Assembly: GCA_018398765.1 (NCBI GenBank)
Contig: JAHBMJ010005834.1
Coordinates: forward strand, 112,590-145,126
DNA length: 32,537 nucleotides
Direction: 5' to 3'
DNA from: Chromera velia
Lineage: Eukaryota > Sar > Chromeraceae
Under the pieces are notes generated by a model. That model searched no databases, was not told the DNA's origin, and saw nothing but the letters and a program-made list of their open reading frames with translations. The translations under genes were made by a program, and so were the position numbers. This document shows positions 1-9,118 of the stretch, piece by piece. Within the stretch, counting starts at the first letter, position 1. Each line of letters begins with the position of its first letter.

Positions 1-149
1 TATTGTGCTCGGACTTCAGCTTCTACTGAGTTTCCACGGGTTTCTTCAGGTTTTCTTTACGACTGTTCCTTTGAACTCAAAGAGGGCATCTCCATCCGTC
101 TCCGAGTCCGAGTCAGCCATTTTACAGAGCGCGTTGGCCTGCCCTCACA

Positions 150-1133
150 ATGAGCCATCCTGAGGTGAAATCCAAGTGGTTTGCTGACTTCAAGAAGCAG
201 CTTCCACGAGTAGACGGAAAGGTCTTTGCCGTCACAGGAACGACTTCAGGCACTGGGTATGTTGCAGCTCGGACTGCAGCTCAGTACGGCGGCACTGTTC
301 TTCTTCTCAACCGTCCCTCAGAGAGGTCCACCAAGTCTCTGGCCTCTCTGAAGGAGGCAGCTCCTTCTGGAACTTTCGAACAAATCGACTGTGACCTCCA
401 GGATCTGGAGTCTGTCAGAAAGGCAGCAGAGGTAGTCAGCTCAAAGTATCCTGAGTTGTACTGTCTTTCGAACAATGCGGGCATCGCTGCCCATGAAGAC
501 AAGGCGACCAAGGACGGGTATGACGTCCAGATGCAGACTAACCATCTGAGTCACTTCTTGCTCACTTCTCTTTTGCTTCCTTCGCTTGGGCGAGGAGCCG
601 AACGTCACGGAGAAGCACGGATCGTGAATCACTCCAGTGACGCACGCAAAATGGTGAAGAAGTTGGAGGCACGATACTTTGAGAAGAGGGGGGGGGATTT
701 GGGAGGGAATGGGAGCGGGTTGAGCTCCCCCAACTTCCAGAGATACAGCCAGACCAAGCTGGCCAATGCAGTCTTCACCCAGGCACTGCACGAGAAGTTG
801 GCAGCGAAGCAATCGAAGGTGAAGGTCCTTGCATGCCATCCGGGTGCTTCCTCGACTCCAATCATCGACGGTCTCCCTCTGCAGAAGGAGTCCTGGTTCC
901 TCTCACTCTTCAAGTACTTTCTCCAGTCTGCAGAGGACGGATCGATGGGTCTGATCAGGTGTATGATGGGGGAGGGGGTGAAGAGCGGAGTGCTGTGGGG
1001 GCCCAGCGGGTGGATTCATGGGATGTACGGTCCTGCCGTGTCGATCCGCACTCGGCCCGTCGAGAAAGACCCCGAGATGATGAATATGTTGTGGGGGAAG
1101 AGCGAGGAGGCCTGTGGACCCTTTGGGGTCTGA
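150..1133 (+). CDS. Short-chain dehydrogenase/reductase (retinol dehydrogenase/WW-oxidoreductase-like)
   Basis: This intronless 327-residue protein has the complete classical SDR core. The cofactor-binding glycine motif TGTTSGTG is at residues 29-36, an acidic CDLQD at 81-85, NNAG at 108-111, the NHLSHF helix motif (Asn131) at 131-136, the catalytic Ser in HSSDAR at about 162-163, and YSQTK with Tyr199 and Lys203. CHPG at 229-232 is the usual post-catalytic motif. Such enzymes catalyse NAD(P)-dependent oxidation or reduction of alcohols and ketones. The pattern is closest to retinol dehydrogenase-like and protochlorophyllide-reductase-like SDRs, but the substrate cannot be read from the sequence. 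The ATG at 150 gives a normal short N-terminal lead before the first beta strand. A run of nine G (about 688-696) encodes part of a glycine-rich insert (residues 181-190) between the catalytic Ser and Tyr. No signal peptide or transmembrane segment is evident. Only 149 bp of upstream sequence is in the window. Confidence 0.93.
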   Translation: MSHPEVKSKWFADFKKQLPRVDGKVFAVTGTTSGTGYVAARTAAQYGGTVLLLNRPSERSTKSLASLKEAAPSGTFEQIDCDLQDLESVRKAAEVVSSKYPELYCLSNNAGIAAHEDKATKDGYDVQMQTNHLSHFLLTSLLLPSLGRGAERHGEARIVNHSSDARKMVKKLEARYFEKRGGDLGGNGSGLSSPNFQRYSQTKLANAVFTQALHEKLAAKQSKVKVLACHPGASSTPIIDGLPLQKESWFLSLFKYFLQSAEDGSMGLIRCMMGEGVKSGVLWGPSGWIHGMYGPAVSIRTRPVEKDPEMMNMLWGKSEEACGPFGV

Positions 1134-2092
1134 GGGAGAGTTGCAAGGGTAGGGGTGGGGATATGGTCAGACACGGGTGGGGATACGATACTTCAGCATG
1201 ATTCCTGACTTGTGAGTCGTGCTCTGAAATGAGAGATTAAGTCGTGAGACTGAGTGGCCTTCATGCCTTGCGTGGCACTGCATGTCTGCAGCATGACCGG
1301 ATTTGAATGCGCGGCCTGCCCTCTTTGGAGATGTTAGAATGAACTGTCATGCACTCCCTTCCTGACTTCCCTCAGACACACGCGAAGTGCGTCTTGAGGA
1401 TGTTTCGCCGCATCGTCCCGCGGCACCCTTTTCTCTGATCTTCAAGCTGAAAGACCAGCTTGAAGCGTATTGGTCGATCCAACGCAACAGCGTTCAACCT
1501 TTTGTCCCATGTGGTTTATAGTCCATACCTAGGTGCATACCACCGTGCTTTACGATGTGTTAATGCGTAGTGGGCTTTGCTGGGGCATCTCAGAATTTCG
1601 TATGTGTGAAGTCACTTCGTAAGATACAAACTATTAAAGCTGAAAATATGAAATAAGAGCTGTCAATGATTGATATTTTTTTGTGTGTGTTTTGGATTGC
1701 ACTTTAATCATGCTGTTTAAAGTGGGAGGGCGGGGGCGGGGGGGCCGGGCTGGGGGGGGCCTAGGCTTTACTTATTGTTTTAAGGTTTATAAGTGGATCC
1801 GGGAGGGGAGGCGGCGCCCCCCCCCTTCAAATTGACCGGGGGGGGCATATAGGTTTACTTAAGCCTCCCCCTATATAATTAAAGTTAGCGATAGAATTAA
1901 TATCATATGTTACTTCGTTACATACTTCTACTGTTAAATTGTAACTTAATTTGATAATTTCTAAATTATTAAATAAGTTAAATTTAAACTAGCTGTTTTA
2001 CTGTAGCCTGAGCTGTTTTAGTTTTTTTATACATTTTTTTCATTTTTTTTATGATATATCTGGTGATATGTCGGATATGATCTAAAAATATA
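1134..2092. other. AT-rich intergenic region with a GC-rich island
   Basis: No convincing gene was seen. The sequence turns strongly AT-rich after about 1600. It is interrupted at about 1720-1860 by a G/C homopolymer-rich patch with long G runs and a C run (about 1816-1825). This patch could be a degenerate repeat or a structured spacer; no tRNA or rRNA fold was recognised. Confidence 0.6.
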
Positions 2093-2100
2093 GATCTAAA
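2093..2100. repeat. Target-site duplication, left copy (gatctaaa)
   Basis: This 8-bp sequence directly abuts the left inverted repeat and is identical to 2637-2644 beyond the right end of the MITE. Confidence 0.88.
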
Positions 2101-2115
2101 CAGGGTATCCAATTA
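2101..2115 (+). repeat. MITE terminal inverted repeat, left
   Basis: The sequence cagggtatccaatta is the exact reverse complement of 2622-2636. It is followed by subterminal AACCTA-type repeats (about 2114-2187). Confidence 0.88.
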
Positions 2116-2621
2116 GGTTTTAACCTAACCTAACCTTGAAGTCAAAAAAACCTAGGTTAGGTTATGAACCTAGGTTACTAACCTAAATTGCAACGATGCG
2201 ATTCTTACAGGTATGAAATATGCTAGGAAATATGATCATATTAAGTGATATTATAGTTTTAGGTATATTTTTACAGCGTTATACAACGTTATACTAGACG
2301 TTATATTAAGTTAGGATATGTAAAACACTTGTTAAATTAAAGATAAATGTTTTAAAATGTGTATATTTTATGTTGTTTTTGTCTGAAATATGATATTCAA
2401 AAGCTTAATTCAACATGACATTCAAAAAGTTGATTTTTACTACTAAGTGTGATCGAAAGTCATCAGTTTTTAAATGAAAAACATCATTTTTACAGGTATA
2501 AACTTATTTTTTTAGTCTGTACTGTCAATAATCCTCTGAGTAGGTTTCTAACCTAAACCTAACCTAAAACCTGAACTAACCTTAACCTAAGCCTCCTAAC
2601 CTAACCTATTCTAACCTAACT

Positions 2622-2636
2622 TAATTGGATACCCTG
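2622..2636 (-). repeat. MITE terminal inverted repeat, right
   Basis: This is the exact reverse complement of the left 15-bp repeat. It is preceded by subterminal AACCTA-type repeats (about 2541-2622). Confidence 0.88.
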
Positions 2637-2644
2637 GATCTAAA
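2637..2644. repeat. Target-site duplication, right copy (gatctaaa)
   Basis: This is the exact 8-bp match of 2093-2100, directly abutting the right inverted repeat of the MITE. Confidence 0.88.
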
Positions 2645-3046
2645 GCCTATATCATCATGCAAAGCATCAGCTAGTCTTACCAGAGCTTTCATATACCTTT
2701 CTAGATATCTTTCCAGACAATGGCACATATATAAAAGTCTTGGTATATTTTGCAACAAAATCAATTGAATTCTAGATTGAATTGATCCCTTAATTCGTCT
2801 TAATTCAGTGACAGTCAGCCTGAGTCAAGTATATATTTACGTTTATATTTATCTAGATATTTATACAGCATCCAGCATGCATCCATCATCGATCCATATG
2901 AATACATATGTGATATAAATATCATATGAAAAGCTCTTATTAAATGAGAGTATGCCACTCGTGTAAGTTGAGGCGCGTTAGCGTTACTTGCACTCTTTCA
3001 GCATTACGTAGCATTACGGTTGTTTTCATATCTTCTACTTTGTTTC
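2645..3046. other. AT-rich gene-free flank downstream of the phosphatase gene
   Basis: No gene, RNA or mobile-element boundary was recognised. The stretch is AT-rich up to about 2950 and then meets the 3' end of the minus-strand phosphatase gene. A plus-strand reading frame crossing 2944-3237 is antisense to that gene and has no recognisable domain. Confidence 0.5.
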
Positions 3047-4219
3047 TCATTTGGTTTTGTGAGAACGGGCATTCGCGCCCGCCACTCTCTTCGCCTGTTC
3101 AGTTTGCTCCTCATCCTCCAACTTCCCTCGCAGCAGAGCGCAGGAGTAAGTGCACCCCCTCGCCTTGTGGCACCTCTTCATATGCGCCAGGGCATTCTGC
3201 CAGGAAATCCCGAACAGAGACTGGAGCAGGTTCGTAAGGACGGTTCCCGTCCGTCCATGCCCACCGTAGCAGTGAACATACAGAACTGCGTCCTTGGTCA
3301 GGAGCAGCTGTTTGAGTTCAGCCACGAGGGTGAGGAGGGACTGGTCTGCGATCACCCCAAAGTCCGGGATTGGACAGTGGATGCAGCGCACCTTCGTTTT
3401 CGAGAGCTTCCCAAGCACTCTCCTGTAGTCCCCACAACCATACTCTGTGTAGCTCTCTTGCAGACACACAAACGTATCCACACCAGCCGAGAGAAGGGTG
3501 GAGAGCTCATTTGGTCGCATCCGTCCTGCAGAAGAGCCGCACATGATGCGCCCAGGAACGACCCAGTGAGTCCCATCAACATCTGTTGCAAAGGCTTCGG
3601 TCTGTGTATCTGTATTGAGAATCGTCGGGAAGGGCGGAACTGCCCTCTGTTTCTCTGCTCCCACGTTTTCGGGTCCGACCTCAGAAATGTGAACGGATTG
3701 CGAGGCCCCTGTGGGCCTTGGTGGCATGTTGGCACTCACCTCCGGTCCGTCTACCTTCATGGCCTTTTTCAGTTCGGCGAACACGTCCACTGATTCTGGA
3801 CATGACGACTTGAGTGCACTCGCAGCTGCGTTGGGCATTTCAGAGGCACTCCAGAGGATCCCGAGAAGGAAGAGCTCTGTGGTGATTTGACTGGTCACCC
3901 CGCTGCCTTCAGGGGCAGTGCCGAGGTGTTTTGCGATTTCGAACGCCCTGGAGAGGTTGGTGGAGAATTGACGTTTCGGATCTGATGATTTTGCGGTCAG
4001 AGTGACAAGCTCTTTCAGTTTCTTCTCCAGACCGTCGATGTCACAATCTAGGCCCTTGAGCCATCCCACGACACGGTTGCCAGAAGGAGAGTCGGTTTCG
4101 AGTTTCAGAAGGGCAAGAAGAAGGTGCTCCGTTCCGATGAACAGACAGTCATTGCGAAGAGCGATGGAACAACAGAGCTTGTAGCACTTGCTCGCGTTGG
4201 GGGTAAAAATGTGCTCCAT
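3047..4219 (-). CDS. Clp-N domain/dual-specificity phosphatase fusion protein
   Basis: This intronless 390-residue protein has two recognisable parts. Residues 1 to about 150 resemble the Clp N-terminal domain (two Clp repeats). FTPNASKCYKLC is followed by the hallmark IGTEHLLLALL at 28-38; a second repeat starts at FSTNLSRAFEIAKHLG (85-100) and continues through TTELFLLGIL. After a linker (about 155-215), residues 216-370 form a protein tyrosine/dual-specificity phosphatase domain. It has the P-loop HCYGGHGRTGT (316-326; nucleophile Cys317, Arg323) and a likely general-acid loop PIPDFG with Asp286. All catalytic residues expected for phosphatase activity are present. Clp-N domains normally sit on ClpA/B/C ATPases or stand-alone ClpS/ClpT-like proteins and bind substrates or adaptors. 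No AAA+ domain is present, so a role in targeting the phosphatase is only an inference. No signal or membrane segment is seen. The first ATG precedes the Clp motif by few residues, which supports the start. Confidence 0.88.
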   Translation of the reverse strand: MEHIFTPNASKCYKLCCSIALRNDCLFIGTEHLLLALLKLETDSPSGNRVVGWLKGLDCDIDGLEKKLKELVTLTAKSSDPKRQFSTNLSRAFEIAKHLGTAPEGSGVTSQITTELFLLGILWSASEMPNAAASALKSSCPESVDVFAELKKAMKVDGPEVSANMPPRPTGASQSVHISEVGPENVGAEKQRAVPPFPTILNTDTQTEAFATDVDGTHWVVPGRIMCGSSAGRMRPNELSTLLSAGVDTFVCLQESYTEYGCGDYRRVLGKLSKTKVRCIHCPIPDFGVIADQSLLTLVAELKQLLLTKDAVLYVHCYGGHGRTGTVLTNLLQSLFGISWQNALAHMKRCHKARGCTYSCALLRGKLEDEEQTEQAKRVAGANARSHKTK

Positions 4220-4560
4220 GACTGTCTGTTCGCTGCCTGTATACCAGATGAATGCACGTGAGAAGACCTGGGGGTGCGGTTTTGGACGATAATCTGATCG
4301 GAAGAGTTAAATTTCTGCTTGAATTCTCAAAGCGACATGCAACATGCAACGCTTGTTTTCTCTTGAAGAAGCTTGCGTGTCTCCACAGAAAAGAGCGCCA
4401 AGAATCGCACCAGCTGTGAAGTGTCTGACAACTTCAGCCTGACAGAATCCTGTATCGAGGTATAGATGTGAGTCCTTTTTCGCTGCACTCCATTCTTCGT
4501 GTTGCATCACCGATCCCGAGTCTGATTCAATGCACGGGTTTACCTCAGATTACCTGTTGC

Positions 4561-4576
4561 GTGCACGATCGTGCAC
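4561..4576. promoter_or_regulatory. Perfect 16-bp palindrome, candidate protein-binding site
   Basis: The sequence gtgcacgatcgtgcac is its own reverse complement. Flanking bases (gttgc on the left, gcaac a few bases to the right) extend the dyad with a small offset. A symmetric site midway between divergent genes suits a dimeric transcription factor. This is inferred from position and symmetry only. Confidence 0.4.
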
Positions 4577-4713
4577 GTGCAACGACGCAACATGCGGCTC
4601 AATTATGTATAATTAAGTGATGATCGAGCTAGTTCGTGGCCCCGGCATGCCCCGGCCGCGGAAAGTGCGCGTCGCGGGCGTGGCACTCAAACAGCTGCTG
4701 AGAAAAATGCGCG

Positions 4714-4721
4714 TGCATGCA
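4714..4721. promoter_or_regulatory. TGCATGCA motif
   Basis: TGCATGCA is a palindromic 8-mer bound by some ApiAP2 factors in apicomplexans. Its place about 320 bp upstream of the CC2D2A start is compatible with a regulatory role. The 8-mer also occurs in the nested retroelement repeats of this window, so chance occurrence is plausible. Confidence 0.25.
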
Positions 4722-5036
4722 TGCGTCAATCTGTACGTCAGTCAGACTGACAGTGAACTCAGCTCGGTTTGACAGCTGTTTGACGGACGGTTCTGAAAAT
4801 TCTGAAATTTGCTCTTGCATACAGACTTCAGCTCATCTGTCACAACTTGGCTTACACAGTCATAAGGGTGCTGAGGCCATCTTGCAGTCTGCAGCTTTCC
4901 CCCTTGACCGGCTAGCTGTCTTACTCATCTCTAAGCGTCCGAACGCACGCTGTTGCTTTGGTGTTGCTGATGGATCCATTGCAACTGTTGCTTTTGGTGT
5001 GACTCTCGCTTCTCTCCTGCTGAGCTGTCTGTCGCG

Positions 5037-8000
5037 ATGGCAGACCCTCACATGGTCGAGCCGCTCTTCCAGTACAGGTGTCCTCAGGTATACGAGGTGC
5101 TTCAGAGAAGGGCCGAGGGAGAACGCTTGACTGTGATTGACAATTCTGTTGTTGAGAGACTTGCGGATCTTTTCCTTCGAACTCGGGAACTCCGGTCAGG
5201 GACCCCGCGGACCTTGGACGACTTTGACGAAGACGAACATTCGTTTGCACACAAGGGCTCTGTTACAGACAGACAGCCTGCCAGTCTAATTGAAGAACAG
5301 CCCGTGTACGCAGAGAATGACGGCCAACCCGCTCCCATTTCAGGATCTTTCAACCCTCCACCGGAACCACCCGACGACACACTCCCAGCCCCCCCTGCCT
5401 CCTCCCCTCCCCTCGGAGGAGGAGGAGGTCTGCAAGAAGATTCACAAGGCGGACCAGACCCACAAGTGTCCCCTCAACCTCAACAGGCACAACACCCCAC
5501 AGCCCTTCCAGCCCCTCTTCCCAAACCCCCCCCAAGCCCACACACACCCAAAGGCAGTCCCCATCCACGCACATCACGACCTCAGACATCAGATGCCAAG
5601 GCTTTGGAAGCATTTCGTCTTTTGCAGAAGTACGTTCGAACTGATTTTCTGCATTACCTTTTGAACGAGCAGATGCATTTGTGCAAAGAGGATCCCGAAG
5701 CCGAGGGAATCCTTCTCGAGCACGGGGGCTCCTTTCAGGCTCAGGATTCGCGCACTCGCTTTGGCCTGTTGCAGTCATTTCAAGCGACTTTTCTGATGGA
5801 GCTGGTGGAGATGCTAGGATCACTGGAGGCGATGCAGCAATTGCAGGCGGTATCTAAACAGGAAGGCCGAGAGAAGGGAGACGAAGACCCGGAAGCCGAG
5901 GTGGAAAAGATGTCCGCAAAAGAACTCGCTGCCCTGTATGAGAGGGTCAGTCACTCAATCCTTCAAACCAATTGCCAGGCAGAAAGCTTCGCAGCCGTTT
6001 CTTTGCTGAACGAGTCCTGCCAACCTGGGCTGTTTGAGATTTCTCCTCGCGCTCTCCGTTTCTGTTTCTTACAGAGTCCCTCTCATGCGACAGCGGGAAT
6101 TTCCGTCATCCATCCTCACCGCCTCAACAAAGTCGCTTCTCTTCGATTTTCTCTTCTGCGCATTTTGTCCACTCCTGTTTGTGTATGTATGTATTCATGT
6201 ATTCATGTATATGTTTGTGTCTTGTGTACAGGTGCGGCCGTTGATGCGTCTGAGCTCCATCAGCCCCGACGTGGTGTCGTTTGTTCGCATCATGAGGCCG
6301 GACCCAGAGCTCATCTCTTGCGTACAGGTGGGCATCCGGCAAGGATGGGCTTTTTCTTGTTTTGGAAGACTGTTTGTCGTGAAAACTCGCTTCATCGAAA
6401 AGAAAAGAAGGTTGTATATGGGTGAAGTGAGAGACATTCTCGCTGAGGAACCGTATGTGCGCACTCCATTCGCCAGAACCGCCCCATTTCGTTCACTTTC
6501 TCCTGGAATGAATGTTCATTCTGGTTCCCTTCATCTACCTCTCTCTCTGTCTCTCTGTGTGTATGTGTGCGTAGGTGAACGGAGCACCGTTCGGGCATGA
6601 GGTGTACAAGTGGTCGAAGAACTCTGGACACAAAGCGCTGGCAACCTCCAACATCATGCAGTATGTCACCAAGCTGGTCGGTCAGAAGAGAGAAAAGACA
6701 ACGAAGCAGAACAAAAAGGCACAAACAACAAAGGAGTAGAGAAGTCCGTCATCCGGTAAGAAAGCGCAACTGAGGTAGAGGAAGATGGAGTCTTCCTCAA
6801 ACTATGAATGCGTCTCAAAGGGCCTTTCAGCAGTAAAGTTCCTTCCGCGTGACATCAAAACGACCAGAGCGACCGATCAGGCCGACCTCTTCTCGACTCT
6901 CCAGAACTCTTTCTTTCGTCCTCTCAGTCTCTCATTTCCTTTTTCCGTCCCACCAATGCTGCGTTGCTCGCCCCTGCCGAACGAATACTGTTGAGCATCG
7001 TTTGCTTTGAATGACGAATGTGCGTGCGTGCGCGCAGGAGGCGGCCCCTCTTTTGTGCTTCCAGCCGTCAGCCTGGGCAGCAGCGAATGTGCGTGGAGCT
7101 CTGTCAAGCGGGGGAAGCGACCGTGGGGGGGCGCTGTTCGGGCTGACGGTCGCGTTGCAGTCTCTCCAGCTGACTGACCATGAGTTGTTCTGTAGAGAGG
7201 AACTCTGTGCGCTCCGACTGTTGGAGGCTTTCGCAGCTTACGACGAGAAACTCCGAGCAGGCCTGGTTCCCTTCTTGACGGGGAAGCTTCAGGCCATGGC
7301 TGTGTATGGGAGAACTATCAAACCGGGAGGGCCGGGGGGGTATCAGGGAGAAATGGGAGAGGGAAGGCGGGGGGGGGACGGAGTGTACAGACCCCCTGGG
7401 GTTGTGGGGGGAATGGGAGAGGGGGGGGAGGGGGACCCGAGGGATCCTGCTGCAAGGGGAGGAGACAAAGAAGAGGACTTGGAGAGATGGAGAGTGCATC
7501 TGTTGGAACAGAGGTCAGTCAGTTAGGGGGCTGTCTGTCTATGGGACTTCTGGAGCATTTTTCTTTGCTGAAAAGAGTTTTTCTTTTAGCTTTGAAGTCT
7601 TTTTGGTGTTTGCATGATCAGGAGAGCACTCTTTTCGGTCGTCGCTTTCTCTGGACATGCATTCTCGTTCCATACGCATCACCGCATCGACAGAAACAGT
7701 AACGGCCCTACTGTGTTGCATTGAAAACAATGCTGAGAAATTGGTCTCCTTTCCGTTGCTTTGTTTTGTTTTCCCTGCTGACACGCACATGCCTGCATCC
7801 CTGGTTAATTGCAGAAATTTGAGATACAGACGGGACCAGGAGGAGCAGGAGGTCCAGGACTTGACCCTCTCGGTGTACTCCTTGTGGGTCGAGCTGCAGG
7901 CCATCAGGAGGGATGAGGGTTTCGCAGCCACACAGTTGGAGGTCCGGGTCTCGGAAATCTACCCAGACAAAGACAAAGAGAGAGCGATCCGAGAGACCGA

Positions 8001-8239
8001 AATGGAAGGAGAGCTGCTGGAGAAATACTGGGTGGGTAAGTGGGTGGGTCTGTCTCTGTGCAGAAGCTCCTCTTCTTCAGCTTTTCTCTTGTCATCTTCC
8101 TTTTCTTCGTTTCTTCTTTTCACTTCTTCTTCATCAGTTTTTGTGTCCTGTCCTGTCTAGCGCTCCTTCCTGCTCTGTGTTTTTCTTCCCATGAATTGTT
8201 CTACTTCCTTAGCCTCGTTTTCTAGAAACTCTGTCTGTC

Positions 8240-8280
<41 letters not shown>

Positions 8281-9087
8281 GAGAACATCTTCGCGCAGGG
8301 ACAGAGAGAGCACGGCCATGTGAGGGCTTTCGACTGGCAAGCACAGAGGTCCGTCCGTCCGTCTACCTGTCTGTCTGTGCGATTCCCTGTATCCCTGATG
8401 GCTCCGAGATTTGTTGTTCCTTGAGTTGCTAACATCCAAACCGCCATCCCTCGTTCTCGCCTCTGTACTACGTGTCCGCACCAGAAGGAAGAAGGACCTG
8501 TGCACAGTTTCTTTCACAATGACAGCTGATGGATTAGCACATGTGCAGACTCGGTGTGTCATCGCGGAGGCATACCAGTGCATCAATCGGGGCAGCCTTC
8601 TGTTTGAAAGAGCGCCCTGGGCACGAAACAACTTGCGTGGAAGACTGCGAAAATTACCTCCAGATGTAGAAGAAGCGTTCTTCTTTGTGCGTTACACACA
8701 ATGTCCGGAATGACGGCATGCTGCAGGGAGGCGATTGAAGACAGAGTGAAGAGGTGCAGACGGCCTGTAGACGCACCCATCCATTCGCTCAGTCTCTCGC
8801 TTTCCCACACGGGGGNGGGGGGGGGGGGGCGACGAGGCAGCGCTGTGGAGGGAGAAGAGAACCAGCAGGTCCCCCCCTGGGAAGTGGCCAGGAGGAGATT
8901 GGTCTCGTCTCTACAGGTCAGGCAGGGGGGGTGACTCGTGGTGTCTAATGTGAAAAGACAGACTTGGGATCTATGTCAGCTCTGTTTGTGATTGTTTGGG
9001 AACTGGCATCACTTTTTTCTCGATCATCTCTTTTTCTCCTTTCCTTCTTTTTTTTTCAATATCACCCTTCTTTGCTCAATTGTTTCT

Positions 9088-9118
<31 letters not shown>

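Larger units (their letters stand above)
2101..2636. mobile_element. hAT-like MITE, non-autonomous DNA transposon (536 bp)
   Basis: The left end reads cagggtatccaatta and the right end is its exact reverse complement, giving perfect 15-bp terminal inverted repeats. Both ends are flanked by the same 8 bp, gatctaaa (2093-2100 and 2637-2644), a clean target-site duplication. An 8-bp duplication with ends starting CAGGG is characteristic of the hAT superfamily; P-like elements also make 8-bp duplications but usually have other termini. The interior is AT-rich and has no transposase reading frame, so the element depends on a transposase supplied elsewhere. Clusters of AACCTA/TAGGTT-type motifs lie just inside both ends, as expected for subterminal transposase-binding repeats. 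The intact inverted repeats and exact target duplication suggest recent insertion. Confidence 0.88.
4220..5036. promoter_or_regulatory. Divergent promoter region between the phosphatase and CC2D2A genes
   Basis: The 817 bp separate two genes transcribed away from each other and must contain both 5' untranslated regions and core promoters, unless one lies farther out. The stretch contains a perfect palindrome at 4561-4576, a TGCATGCATGC run at 4714-4724, and a TATA-like AT-rich patch at about 4605-4616. Short reading frames here have no recognisable domain. The exact transcription starts cannot be placed. Confidence 0.6.

Noticed and set aside
1720-1860. GC-rich island as an RNA gene or second MITE
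   Set aside because: No clover-leaf or clear terminal inverted repeat with a target duplication could be found; it is mostly homopolymer runs.
2114-2187. AACCTA-type repeats as an interstitial telomere
   Set aside because: They are degenerate, in mixed orientation, and lie exactly inside the inverted repeats of a MITE with a matching cluster at its other end.
5290-5823. Alternative frames across the proline-rich part of CC2D2A exon 1
   Set aside because: They are shadows of the main frame, which continues without a stop from the ATG at 5037 into helical sequence.
8411-8713. A 100-codon plus-strand frame between CC2D2A exons 6 and 7
   Set aside because: It is not needed to keep phase, has no recognisable similarity, and lies between well-supported splice sites. 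It could still be an alternative exon.
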